DNA from: JABDGM01 sp963738665
Lineage (GTDB): Bacteria; Planctomycetota; Planctomycetia; Pirellulales; Lacipirellulaceae
Length of the DNA stretch: 64,000 nucleotides
Reading direction: 5' to 3'
Assembly (NCBI GenBank): GCA_963738665.1
Contig: CAVTXL010000012.1
Coordinates: 27,348 to 91,347, forward strand
Position numbers and translations under genes: made by a program. The notes below the pieces were generated by a model. The model ran no database searches. It was not told the DNA's origin and saw only the letters and a program-made list of their open reading frames with translations. Of this stretch, positions 45,780-57,424 are shown in pieces. Position 1 is the stretch's first letter. Every line of letters starts with the position of its first letter.

Positions 45780-46151
45780 TTAAATATATGGTGTTTTGGC
45801 AAACGATAAATCGTGGATGTGGACTTTCGAGAGCTCCGCGCGGATGTTGGCTGGCAGTTGGAAGGCGGTCAGCCAGCGGAAGAATTCGGAGACCTGCTCG
45901 TATTGACGCTGGCGTGGCCAGGCGACGAAATGCCAATGATTGCTCATCAGCGTATGCCCTAGAATCCGCAGCGGCACGCGCACGAAGGCCTCCTCCATCA
46001 CCCGCTCGAAGGCGGCGAAATCGGCCCGCTTTTTGAATAGCCGCAACCGGCCATTCGCCCGGTTGAGGACGTGATATGCGTATCCGCTCACGATCGATCG
46101 AGCACGGCGCGGAATGGGGGGCAGTCTATCCCTGAGGGCCGCCGACGTCAA
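45780..46151 (-). pseudogene. Truncated REP-associated Y1 transposase
   Basis: These are 123 residues of an IS200/RAYT-type transposase. RSIVSGYAYHVLNRANGRLRLF opens the domain, and LGHTLMSNHWHFVAW carries the HUH pair (HWH). The catalytic tyrosine region, which follows about 60 residues later in the family, is absent; the frame ends at HDLSFAKTPYI. It is therefore an inactive remnant. A nested REP-like element lies at 36577-36655. Confidence 0.75.
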
Positions 46152-46180
46152 GAAATGACTCCCGACCCCTTTAGTTACTC

Positions 46181-47350
46181 CTATCGTTGGCCATTTAATA
46201 GTTGCTTAAACATTTCTTCTTTTGGGATATGTGCGGCATGTGCGTCGCCGAAGCCGGCAACGATGCCCTGCTCGGGCCAGGTGTCGTACGCTTCATAGAC
46301 GAGAATCGTTTGCGGGAGCTTGGTGCCGGCCTGCGGCCGGACGTATTCGAAGTGCCCTCCCCCGGGAAGTGTTTGCAAATTCTGTAGCACGTCTGGCTTA
46401 AGGCCGAGATCGGATAGTTGATTCGGAAAACTATTGCCGTGACTCTGATAATATCTGCAGCACTCAAGGGCCAAATACATCGCTTTCGCGTAAAGCTGGC
46501 CAACGCGTTCTGGCCCCATCGCGCTGATGGACACTTTGTAGTCTTCCGGCGGCTCAAGACTGAACAAGTCGTCCGGCAGTTCTTCATCAATTTTGATGGA
46601 GGAGTATACGAGTTCCGAGTTCGGGCGCGTGACGGTGACTTGAAGAGGGCGGCGAGTATCCGGATCGGTCCAGACCTTTACGACGCGGCTATCGTTGGCG
46701 GACTGCAACAGGCGAACTTTGCGACCCGACAGTTCGACCTCACCGAGGTCTTTTACGGCGCGGGCTTGCAGCGAGAGTAGGTCCTCGCGGAGACTTGTGT
46801 GAAGTTTTTCAGGGCGGAATTTCCCAGTTGCGGGATCAATCTCGAAGACATTGGTCCAATCGCTAATCCAGGCTTCCTTACTTGCCGGCTTGAGGGACAG
46901 TTGGCGTCGCTTGGCGTAATCGGTGATCGTGATTTCCGTCGCTTGACCGTCCTGAATGATTTCGCGGCGCGCGAGGTTCGGCTGTTTGAAGATGGTACGC
47001 TGATGAAAGCCCTCCCGTGTGCCGTTGACGGTGTAGCTGCCTGACTCTTCGGCAGATAGGGTGTTCGCTTTCGCGGCTTGTTCGAGAGCTTGGGCGAAAA
47101 CGCGGTCGGCGTTGCCGCCGCGCTGGAACATCCAGATGCCGGAGACGACGACAAGCCCCATCAGAGCTGCTAAGGACCATTTCATGATTTGGGATCTTCT
47201 GGTTGAAGGAATCGCGGCGGGATGGCGGCCCAACCGTCCAAGGTCCTGGCCGTTCTGGACACGCCAGTCTGCGAACGTCAGTTCGGGTCGGCCGGCGAAG
47301 GCAGCGCGAAGCGAACGGTCCAAGTCGCTGTCGTCTATTGGTTTGTTCAT
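46181..47350 (-). CDS. Membrane anti-sigma-like protein, partner of the ECF factor
   Basis: This is a 389-residue protein with a short acidic cytosolic N-terminus (DDSDLDRSLRAAFAG), one transmembrane helix (WSLAALMGLVVVSGIWMFQ, about 55-75) and a large extracytoplasmic domain. The domain includes a LolA/DUF2092-like beta region (GRKVRLLQSANDSRVVKVWTDPDTRRPLQVTVTRPNSE) and a C-terminal helical part (YAKAMYLALECCRYYQSHGN). The start ATG 47350 overlaps the sigma-factor stop, so it is translated with it. The topology fits a membrane anti-sigma regulator, though no zinc motif is present. Intact frame. Confidence 0.82.
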   Translation of the reverse strand: MNKPIDDSDLDRSLRAAFAGRPELTFADWRVQNGQDLGRLGRHPAAIPSTRRSQIMKWSLAALMGLVVVSGIWMFQRGGNADRVFAQALEQAAKANTLSAEESGSYTVNGTREGFHQRTIFKQPNLARREIIQDGQATEITITDYAKRRQLSLKPASKEAWISDWTNVFEIDPATGKFRPEKLHTSLREDLLSLQARAVKDLGEVELSGRKVRLLQSANDSRVVKVWTDPDTRRPLQVTVTRPNSELVYSSIKIDEELPDDLFSLEPPEDYKVSISAMGPERVGQLYAKAMYLALECCRYYQSHGNSFPNQLSDLGLKPDVLQNLQTLPGGGHFEYVRPQAGTKLPQTILVYEAYDTWPEQGIVAGFGDAHAAHIPKEEMFKQLLNGQR

Positions 47351-47886
47351 GGCGTATTTGCTCCTAGACCTTTGTGCGTGAAGTGCTTTTTGAGCTCGGC
47401 CCGCGCCCGCACGAGGCGGCCATGGACGGCCGCTGGCGTGATGTCGAGTGTGGCCGCGATTTCGTCGTACGAGAGCTCGCCGAAGTAACGCAAAATGATG
47501 ACTTCTTTGGCTGCTTTCGGGAGCAGCTCGACGGCGTCGTGGATCTCCTCATGTGACGAATTCGTATCACTGACGGTTGCCACGATTTCGTCGACTGGCA
47601 GTTCCCGCAATCGGCGATTGGTTTTATTGATTCGTCCGGCGACTCTGCGGCAAATTGTGGCCAACCAGTAGGGAAATTTTCGCCCGTCACAAAGCTTTCC
47701 CAAGTGGCGGCAAGCCTCGGCAAACGATTCTTGTGCGGCGTCTTCCGCCAAGCCGCGGTCGGATAATTCGCAATAGGCGACGGCGACCGCCATTGCTATG
47801 TGACGGCGATATAATTCGGCAAAGCTATCGACGTCGCCCAGGTTAGCGGCCTCTACTAACATTTGGTCGCTATGTTCCGCGTGCAC
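47347..47886 (-). CDS. ECF-type RNA polymerase sigma factor
   Basis: This is a 179-residue sigma factor. Region 2 has DVDSFAELYRRHIAMAVAVAYCELSDRGLAEDAAQESFAEACRHLGKL, with WLATICRRVAGRINK after it; region 4 has LLPKAAKEVIILRYFGELSYDEIAATLDITPAAVHGRLVRARAELKKHF. The start is GTG 47886, with AGGA upstream. The stop overlaps the start of the membrane protein at 47350. A separate system from the kinase-linked sigma factor at 24741. Confidence 0.9.
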   Translation of the reverse strand: MHAEHSDQMLVEAANLGDVDSFAELYRRHIAMAVAVAYCELSDRGLAEDAAQESFAEACRHLGKLCDGRKFPYWLATICRRVAGRINKTNRRLRELPVDEIVATVSDTNSSHEEIHDAVELLPKAAKEVIILRYFGELSYDEIAATLDITPAAVHGRLVRARAELKKHFTHKGLGANTP

Positions 47887-48122
47887 GATGATCCTCGAAA
47901 CAAAGCGTTGAATCGCGAATGAATTCGATAGTCTCGGTTCTCTATTATGAATGTGCGATTTGAGTCCCAGGAATGTGCGCGGATTTTGGAAAGAATCAGC
48001 GGAAACGTTGCAGCGATCTGGAATCGGAGTAGAGAAGCACTACTTGGCCTTGGGAAATGGGTAATGTCTTGCGGGCGGCCCCCCGGTCAATGACCGGGGG
48101 CTAAATGGGACGGCGGAGAAAC
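47887..48122. other. Intergenic region upstream of the sigma factor
   Basis: About 236 bases. Nothing coding; the promoter of the sigma/anti-sigma pair should lie here, but I cannot place it. Confidence 0.4.
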
Positions 48123-48161
48123 AAAAAACCCCACGAGGTCCGAAGACCCGGCGGGGTTTTT
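48123..48161 (-). terminator. Intrinsic terminator of the 23S-5S unit
   Basis: On the minus strand AAAAACCCCGCCGGGTC-TTCG-GACCTCGTGGGGTTTTTT: a GC stem with a UUCG-type loop and a U-run, about 80 bases past the 5S gene. The complementary A-run makes it bidirectional. Confidence 0.8.
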
Positions 48162-48240
48162 CATGTGTTGACGTTGGTCAAGTAATGGCACCGACACTGA
48201 GCGCGGCGCTTCTTACCGAATCGACGTCAACAAAATAAAA

Positions 48241-48348
48241 CCTGGCGATACCTACTTTCGCGCTGGTAGGCACTATCATCGGCCCGGAAAGCTTAACGGC
48301 TGTGTTCGGAATGGGAACAGGTGTTTCCTTTCCGGTATGGTCGCCAGA
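48241..48348 (-). rRNA. rrf: 5S rRNA
   Basis: The terminal stem CTGGCGA/TCGCCAG closes the gene. The internal blocks CCTACTTTCGC and GTTCGGAATGGGAACAGGTGTTTCC are the usual 5S complement. It follows the 23S gene by about 177 bases on the minus strand, with no tRNA in the spacer. This is the better-paired of the two 5S copies in the window. Confidence 0.93.
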
Positions 48349-48525
48349 AGAAGGCGCCGGCCGCGGTTAGACGGACGGCGCCATTGTTTTGGTAGTTTGC
48401 AAGAGGGCGGGGATCAGGTGTCGGGGTGCCAGGTGTCAGGTGTCAGAAAGGCCTGCGAATCCTGAACTCTCGACACTCAGCCCTCAACTCTCAACTTGTC
48501 CCTACATCAAGAGCGTTGGATAAAT

Positions 48526-51871
<3,346 letters not shown>

Positions 51872-52475
51872 ACATTTATCCAAAGCTCTCATGCGAAAAA
51901 GCTGTTAGCTGTTAGCTATTAGCTCTTAGTCAGAAACTGCAAACAAATGCTGGGTGGATTGGTTGCATATCCGATCCACGCTACGCTGTTGTCCAAATCG
52001 CCGGCGAAGACGAACTGGACGAGTAACGCTCGTCGGTAAGACAGAACTATTCCTGTCTTTACCTTCATTCAATCTCAGGACAAATTAAGAGTCTTGGCCG
52101 AACAGGTTCGCTGCCCGAACCGCTCGCAAATGCGATCCGTTAAGCAAACTGTTCAGCAAAGATGCCACTCTTGCTTAAACTACCAAATTGTCAAAGAACA
52201 TCGCGACCAGTCGTCACTCGCCGCGGCGAGACAGGGAAGCTCTCGGTGAGACCTTCGCTTCTCGCCTACCCGGTCACAATCTACCGGGCTCTGACATTTC
52301 ACCTAGGGCGCCACTGCGGCCGATGCCGTTGGTGGCCATCACCCAAATGGACAGAGGCCGACAAGGCACGAGTGCTTCCCTCCTGGAAAGGTTGCCTTAT
52401 CAGCCTCTGGCCACTAAACGGGCCGCACCACCGATGAGCGGCCGCTGTGGGCCAGCATCCTTCGGCGGAACGAGC
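51872..52475 (-). other. Leader of the 23S-5S transcript
   Basis: About 600 bases between the predicted transcription start and mature 23S. It contains a boxA-like element and several short stems, and no gene. 51900-51935 holds short GTTAGCT direct repeats. Confidence 0.6.
52188..52200 (-). promoter_or_regulatory. boxA-like antitermination element
   Basis: On the minus strand TGTTCTTTGACAA, close to the bacterial rRNA boxA (TGCTCTTTAACAA), within the 23S leader. It would recruit Nus factors to keep polymerase elongating through the rRNA. Confidence 0.7.
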
Positions 52476-52504
52476 AATATAGCCAACCGCTAAATAGTTG
52501 TCAA
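52476..52504 (-). promoter_or_regulatory. Promoter of the 23S-5S rRNA unit
   Basis: On the minus strand TTGACA (52504-52499), 17 bases, TATATT (52481-52476). Near-consensus elements with optimal spacing, placing the start near 52468. It explains how 23S and 5S are expressed without a linked 16S gene. Confidence 0.8.
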
Positions 52505-52667
52505 ACGGTGTCCAGAAACGATTTTATGCCCGGCCGCTTGCGTGGCAAGGGGGTGGCCGCCGGGAAATTGGGCTATCTTACTTCCAGCTCCGGTCACCCG
52601 CTTAAACCATGTCCTTTTCGGCTAGTTTATTGGCAAACCAGCGGACTATTTCAGGGCTCGAGAAAAC

Positions 52668-53055
52668 CTACTCAGTTCGGCCGCTGGAAACCAGTTTTCT
52701 AGTCAGCACGGCGGTGGCACCGCAGGCGACTGCGGCAAAAAGCAACCGGATTAGCAGCAGGAACCAGCGGTCGAATGAGGACGGAGCCATTGCGTTGGCA
52801 AGGAGTATCGGTACACAAGGGACCGTCGCCCCGACGGCAAAGGCACGTATCTCGCCCGTTCCGTAAATTGGCGCTGCCACCAAGGCGGTCGGCAGGATGT
52901 AAAGGGCAATCTCGGCAAAAAAGGAGATTGTTTGACCGATGATGGAGGAGAAGCCGAGCGCGGTACGCGACGACCGTCATCGCCAGCAGCAGGTGGGCCA
53001 GGCGGAATTGAAACCGCGAACGTGGTTTGCGGTTCAGAGACGGGTTTTGAGTCAT
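52668..53055 (-). CDS. Small membrane protein (frameshifted)
   Basis: This is a protein of about 128 residues with planctomycete-style N-terminus MTQNPSLNRKPRSRFQFRLAHLLLAMTVVA (ATG 53055). The next membrane segments, GFSSIIGQTISFFAEIALYILPTALVAAPIYG and FLLLIRLLFAAVACGATAVL, lie in other frames. One single-base shift near 52955-52975 joins the first part to the second; the final 71 residues (52668-52883) are an open frame by themselves. No known function; probably a three- or four-helix inner-membrane protein. Confidence 0.55.
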
Positions 53056-53325
53056 GGCATTGCGAGTCACGGGAGCCGCATCATTGCCGGCGATTGTAAA
53101 CCCGTGGCTGATCCTTTTGCGAAGTCACGGGTGGGCAGGACTGCTAAAGAGCGAAATCGAATTGGCCTACAGCGACTAACCCGCGTCCGCGGGAATCAGA
53201 TTTCAATTTTGGTGCGGTCGGCGCGGCCGAGGCAGTCGCGACGGGCGGCGCAAGTATCAGATCGTCGGCGGCTCCCCCGTCCTTGAGCTTGCGATGCTGT
53301 GCCGGAAATGCAGATGATTTCTCGA

Positions 53326-54664
53326 TCAATCTCTGGGACCGGACAGCAAGCGAGCGACGTGCACGTTTGCCAGCTGATGTGCGTCGAAGGCGGTGCTGCC
53401 GAACAGCAGGACGGCAAATTCTCCGTTTTCGACACCGGCCAGAACGTCCCTGTCGCGGAGACACTTGCTCAGCGCCTTGGTAGCGGCTGCAAGTGCGTTA
53501 CGGCCGATGGCCGGGCCGTAAAGTCGGCAGATGCTCCCGTATTCCTCAATCTTCAGGTAGAGAACCGAAAGCGGGATGCCAAGCCGTTGGCTCTCGTCTA
53601 CGCGGGTTTCGAGGACGGTGGCCAACAGGCCGGGCCCGACGATTGCCGGCAACCCTGGCGACGGGGAACTCAACGCGGCAACCGCGTCGGCCGGGGAGGC
53701 TTTAGCGGGCGGATCGGAAAGGGGATAGCAGGCATGGGAATCTCGCCAGTGGCCGCAATTCCGCCCGGCCTTCTTCGATGCGTAGAGTGCTTCGTCGGCC
53801 CGCCTGATGAGTCGATTCGAGTCGTCGTGTGGCTGAACTCCGGCTAAACCGACGCTGGCAGTTACTTTCAACTTTTTGCTGTCACATTTCGTGACCGACT
53901 GCTCGATAGCCCTGCGAATTCGTTCGGCGACGAATCGGGCCGCGGTTAGCTGCGTAGCCGGAAGGACGACGGCAAACTCCTCGCCGCCGTACCGGCATGG
54001 CCGATCCATTTCGCGGCATTGCAGGACGAGGTTTTGCGCGACATGTCGCAGGACTTCATCGCCGACCTGATGTCCGTGAGTGTCGTTGAACTTCTTGAAG
54101 TGATCGATGTCGATCAGGATCAGTGAAAAGGGGATTTGCTTACGATGCCACTCCGCGATGCCGTTGCGCATTTCATCGTCGAAGGCTCTACGGTTGGCCA
54201 GGTTCGTCAGCGAATCGGTGCGGGCCTCGGATTCTTGGCTGCGGATTTCTGCCGCTTGAGTTGCGATCTGCTTTTCCGCGTCGGCCAGTGCAGTTGCAGA
54301 TCGCCGTTGGCGGTGACGATCTGGTCGAGAGCGGACAGGACAACGGAATCGAGCGAGGAGTCCCCAACGATGCTGCGTAGCTCCGCGGTGATAGCGCCGA
54401 CCACAGCAGAGTGATCGTTGACGTCGGTGGCCATGCAATTCGCCAGATCGACCAGGCGGCCGGTGGCCATGACCGCGCGCTCGGCGGCGAGGCGGTCGCC
54501 GCGATCGATCTTCTCGGGGGGCTTGCGCTTCGGCTGCGTTTGAACAAAGCGGACGCCCAGAAACCAGCCTCCGGCAACGAAGCCGACGCTGACGCAATGA
54601 CGGCGCAAAGGACGTTCACCAGCAAGAACGTATTGATCGTCGCCGGCAGCAGGAACATCCCCAT
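53326..54664 (-). CDS. GGDEF diguanylate cyclase (two frameshifts)
   Basis: This is a membrane-anchored enzyme making cyclic di-GMP. The N-terminal helix MFLLPATINTFLLVNVLCAVI (ATG 54664 or 54658) is in one frame. The linker (RLVDLANCMATDVNDHSAVV, DSVVLSALDQIVTANGDLQL) is in a second, entered near 54590-54610. The catalytic domain, entered near 54285-54300, has TDSLTNLANRRAFDDEM, LILIDIDHFKKFNDTHGHQVGDEVL and the intact active site CRYGGEEFAVVLP. A further roughly 130-residue region after the GGDEF domain (IPLSVLYLKIEEYGSICRLYG, LAGVENGEFAVLLFG) looks like a second, degenerate GGDEF domain. The catalytic part is one open frame from about 54290 to 53326. Confidence 0.8.
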
Positions 54665-55067
54665 CCACTCCGAAGCGGGTCGGTCGCCGTGGGGCGGTTT
54701 CCACGGCGGAGAGCTTGATCTTGGTGTCCGGTGCCGGATCTGCGACGAAACGCCTATTCCTAAAAGCCTAGCCCGGATCGACCTGGTGTCAAATTGTGGA
54801 AATCGCTGCAAAAGCCGCTGTTTGCCGTTGTTTCTGAGCGTCCTCGAGCCGCCAGCGGAAGATCGGCTGGAGCAGCGCCGAACAGAGGGGAAATACCTCA
54901 GCTTGTGCAAGTTGCTGCTGGCCGCGGCTGGAGCGACGAAACCGGTTTTGCCGGTTGAAGTCGCCGGCACTATGCTGAGTTTAACCGCTATTCCGCTGCG
55001 TGGCGCTTTGGGCAATGCCGCGGCGGCGGATCGAATAGAAGCCGTCTCGCGAGAGCGACTTTTCGAG
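54665..55067. other. Intergenic region next to the element boundary
   Basis: About 400 bases between the cyclase gene and the tRNA fragment. I see no gene, hairpin or repeat that I can support. Confidence 0.45.
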
Positions 55068-55109
55068 TGGAGCCGATCGGACTCGAACCGACGACATCTA
55101 GCTTGCAAA
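55068..55109 (-). other. tRNA-Ala(UGC) 3' half: probable attachment site
   Basis: The minus strand reads TTTGCAAGCTAGATGTCGTC then GGTTCGAGTCCGATCGGCTCCA: anticodon loop TTTGCAA (UGC), T-arm GTCGG-TTCGAGT-CCGAT, acceptor CGGCTCC and discriminator A, no encoded CCA. The 5' half of the tRNA is missing: the bases beyond 55109 do not complete the D-arm or acceptor. A tyrosine recombinase crossing over in the anticodon loop leaves exactly such a 3' remnant at the far end of its element. The intact tRNA should lie at the other end, past 64000. Confidence 0.75.
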
Positions 55110-55420
55110 TGTACGCCGGTACAGTCCAAAAGCAGTCGTTTTCTTCGGCATTTCCCGATGCTTTTGCATATTCTAGCAGGTTCTTAGGGTATTGCAAGCC
55201 ATTGCACAGAATTGCGGTAATTGCGGCAATTTCCGCCAGGTGCCGTCTCACAAACGGGTAGAATACCCGCTTGGCTTGTTCAGTATGAATGATGGAATTA
55301 GGGATCGCCCGGTGAACGCCCTCAGAGCCCCATACACGCATCCCGCCGCCGGACGGGTAAAGAGCCGAGCCGGGCCGCAGCAGCTCGGGACGTGCCGCCC
55401 GAGGTGGCCGCCATGCTATT
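55110..55420. other. Left end of the integrated element
   Basis: 311 bases with no supported gene. An imperfect dyad (ACGGGTAGAATACCCG) lies at about 55253-55268. A minus-strand frame is open here but has no recombinase motifs. Confidence 0.4.
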
Positions 55421-56125
55421 TTAATCGGGATCAATTTCCATTTGCCGTTCCATCCGGTCCGCCTCCTTTCGCAGCTCGTAAATTAATTGCAGCTTGTTTT
55501 GTTTTCCGATCCTGGAAAATAGCGACCGCAATTTTGCTAAGCACTCATCGGTCAGTTGTATGATCCTTATACCTGATGTGATAACACCGTTCTGAGTAGT
55601 GCCGAGCCGACCATTTACAACGCTCTCAACGTGCTTTGCCGTAATCTTGCCCCGAGGTGCAGTCTTGACCGCTTCAGCCCACGCCTCATGCCTTTCTTCG
55701 CGCGGCAACTTGCTCAGCGGCCGCGCCTGCCGTTCGTTCCGTAGCGGCGGCAGTGGCTCCGGCGGCGGGGGTGAACTCACTGGGCGGGGAGGGTCATGCT
55801 CCGCTGCCAATCGCGATATTTCCCCGAAAGGTGTGTCGCTAAGGCCGGTCGCACCATCGCCTTTTGGTACCTGAATATCGGCGGCAACCTCTGCGGCCGC
55901 CTCAAGCCGATGCGCATAATAGCGAGAAAACCCCCACCGTTCCTGGCAGTAGTCCTCGAACAATGCATATTGTTCGCGGTACAACTTGTGCTCCCGGATT
56001 TCGATCAATGCCTCGCCAACTACGAGGAACGTCTGAAACCCCTGCCTAATAATGTCTTCGCATCTTGCGAAGTCGGCCTTTTCGTTTTTGGAAAGTGTTA
56101 CGGACGAACGAATGTTTTTACTCAC
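55421..56125 (-). CDS. Phage/plasmid-type DNA-binding protein (unknown)
   Basis: This is a 234-residue protein, intact. The N-terminal half FQTFLVVGEALIEIREHKLYREQYALFEDYCQERWGFSRYYAHRLEAAAEVAADI is the helical block found in many phage and plasmid regulators (ParB-like or Rep-associated). A Pro-rich linker (PPPPEPLPPL) is followed by a basic helical C-terminus. The start is ATG 56125. A 20-base palindrome and two 18-base direct repeats lie just upstream, suggesting autoregulation or a replication role. Exact function unknown. Confidence 0.7.
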   Translation of the reverse strand: MSKNIRSSVTLSKNEKADFARCEDIIRQGFQTFLVVGEALIEIREHKLYREQYALFEDYCQERWGFSRYYAHRLEAAAEVAADIQVPKGDGATGLSDTPFGEISRLAAEHDPPRPVSSPPPPEPLPPLRNERQARPLSKLPREERHEAWAEAVKTAPRGKITAKHVESVVNGRLGTTQNGVITSGIRIIQLTDECLAKLRSLFSRIGKQNKLQLIYELRKEADRMERQMEIDPD

Positions 56126-56199
56126 CTTGCGTCTCCTTGTTTTTTAGAAAAGGCGATCCGCACGCGCAGACCGCCACAAGAAAAAACGCAAGCGCTACT

Positions 56200-56317
56200 C
56201 GGCTCTCGAAGTCCGCAGCTATTCTCGCGAAAACCGCCGGGTCGGCTTCGTCGCGGTTCTGGCGCCAATATGAACGCGCTGGCGACGAAATGAATTTTGC
56301 GGCTCTCGGAGTCCGCA
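56200..56317. repeat. Two 18-bp direct repeats spaced 100 bp
   Basis: CGGCTCTCGAAGTCCGCA (56200-56217) and CGGCTCTCGGAGTCCGCA (56300-56317) differ at one base. They lie in the 290-base gap upstream of the DNA-binding protein. Possible protein-binding sites or recombination scars. Confidence 0.6.
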
Positions 56318-56363
56318 CCCGGTAGGGGGATTGTAGTGTTTTAGTAAAAATGGAACAAGGGTG

Positions 56364-56383
56364 ATGTTGCCCATGGGCAACAT
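56364..56383. promoter_or_regulatory. 20-bp perfect palindrome
   Basis: ATGTTGCCCATGGGCAACAT is a perfect dyad with no loop, so it fits a dimeric repressor site better than a terminator; no U-run follows on the minus strand. It sits between two minus-strand element genes. Confidence 0.6.
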
Positions 56384-56415
56384 TTTGCCCTCACTCTCAA
56401 TAACAGCCGATTGTC

Positions 56416-56691
56416 TCAATAAGCGAACGCACAGGATGCCCCAGGAATTGCGCCGACGGCTTGGGTCGATACTTCACACGTCCGATTTTGCTTGGTGAGC
56501 AGGCGGAACTTGTGACGGTCGTCTTTGCCAATACCTATTTCGCCCGTGGGCGAATTAGACTTGTGCCCAGGCTGCCCCCTCTCGCCATCCCCCAGCAGCT
56601 CCCCAATCCGCTGTATGTATAATGCCCGGCCGGACGACGTGCTGTAGGAGGACGCGAATCCGCCGCCGCCCAGCCGGGGCGTGATAGACTT
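56416..56691 (-). CDS. Unknown element protein, possible C-terminus of the next gene
   Basis: This is a roughly 90-residue frame (SITPRLGGGGFASSYSTSS to GAIPGASCAFAY) with plausible composition but no good start. It begins exactly where the upstream 163-residue protein stops (SDWLA), one base out of frame, so a single-base shift near 56690-56700 would fuse the two. Otherwise it is spurious. Confidence 0.35.
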   Translation of the reverse strand, partial: KSITPRLGGGGFASSYSTSSGRALYIQRIGELLGDGERGQPGHKSNSPTGEIGIGKDDRHKFRLLTKQNRTCEVSTQAVGAIPGASCAFAY

Positions 56692-57178
56692 ACGCCAGCC
56701 AATCGGACTGCTGATCCTTTGGCTTGTACTCCAACTTCGGGATGTCGCGCTCGGAAGAGGTGTTCTGGTTCGCCGCAACGTCCGCCGCCGAGAGCAGCTT
56801 GCCCTGCTGAAACGTAACTTTAGCGTCACGCCTGCTGGGCCAATGCTTAATTTTGTCGCAGAACGCCGCCCAGGCGTCTTGCTCGTGCTGGGCGACCACG
56901 TTCTGCTTCCGATGGAATTCGACTAGGCCGAACTTGGCGTCCTTGTCAAACCAGCAGGCATCGACCGTCCAGATAAACTGGGGCTTTTCCATTTCACGCG
57001 CCGCGGCGTAGGCAGGGTTGCAGCACTTCAGCAGCTCTTTGCGCTTAGCGTCGCGCTCGGCTTGCCGCCGGGCCATGTCCGCTTGGTGCGCAGTCAGGTC
57101 GATCGCCGCCGGCTTTGGTTGCGTCAACTGGTCAAGGGTTAGGGGTTCGGTCGTTAGTTGCGGCACTGTCGCTGTCAT
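56690..57178 (-). CDS. Element protein of unknown function
   Basis: 162 residues. MTATVPQLTTEPLTLDQL starts at ATG 57178, with AGAGGA five bases upstream and an ATGA overlap with the gene before it. A basic helix (DMARRQAERDAKRKELLKCC) is followed by a mixed domain with aromatic clusters (FIWTVDACWFDKDAKFGLVEFHRKQNVVAQHEQDAWAAF). Cytosolic, no signal. It is the last clear member of the chain of ATGA-coupled small genes downstream of the terminase. Function unknown. Confidence 0.6.
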   Translation of the reverse strand: MTATVPQLTTEPLTLDQLTQPKPAAIDLTAHQADMARRQAERDAKRKELLKCCNPAYAAAREMEKPQFIWTVDACWFDKDAKFGLVEFHRKQNVVAQHEQDAWAAFCDKIKHWPSRRDAKVTFQQGKLLSAADVAANQNTSSERDIPKLEYKPKDQQSDWLA

Positions 57179-57414
57179 TGGTTCCTCTTTCGGAAAATGG
57201 TTAGCTTGCGTTTCTCCCGTAACCATAGCCGCTCTTTGCGGCGAAGCTGGTCCAGGCGAAACAGAAATTCAAAATCGTCATCGGGTGGGGGGGCGTACAC
57301 ACGCGCCAGTTCATTCTCGCATCGGTTGGTCCGATGCTCGTCGAACTGGCGGGCGCAAAACTGCATTTCGTCGGAGGCGTATCTCAGGTCGTTCAGTAGG
57401 GTGTTCTCGTCCAT
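57175..57414 (-). CDS. Small charged element protein
   Basis: 79 residues, MDENTLLNDLRYASDEMQFCARQFDEHRTNRCENELARVYAPPPDDDFEFLF and onward, with a highly basic end (RRKERLWLREKRKLTIFRKRNQ). ATG 57414 has AAAGGAAA upstream. The stop overlaps the next start as ATGA. A nucleic-acid-binding role is plausible from the charge; no family recognised. Confidence 0.6.
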   Translation of the reverse strand: MDENTLLNDLRYASDEMQFCARQFDEHRTNRCENELARVYAPPPDDDFEFLFRLDQLRRKERLWLREKRKLTIFRKRNQ

Positions 57415-57424
57415 AAGATTTCCT

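Noticed and set aside
51872..53100. A 16S rRNA gene upstream of the 23S
   Set aside because: No 16S signature blocks are present; the region is a leader with a promoter followed by a small membrane-protein gene.
54988..55434. A 148-codon minus-strand frame over the tRNA fragment as the end of an integrase
   Set aside because: It shows no R...HxxR...Y recombinase motifs and runs through the tRNA remnant.
56118..56318. A 66-codon minus-strand frame upstream of the 234-residue gene
   Set aside because: It consists largely of the two 18-base direct repeats and has no start signal.
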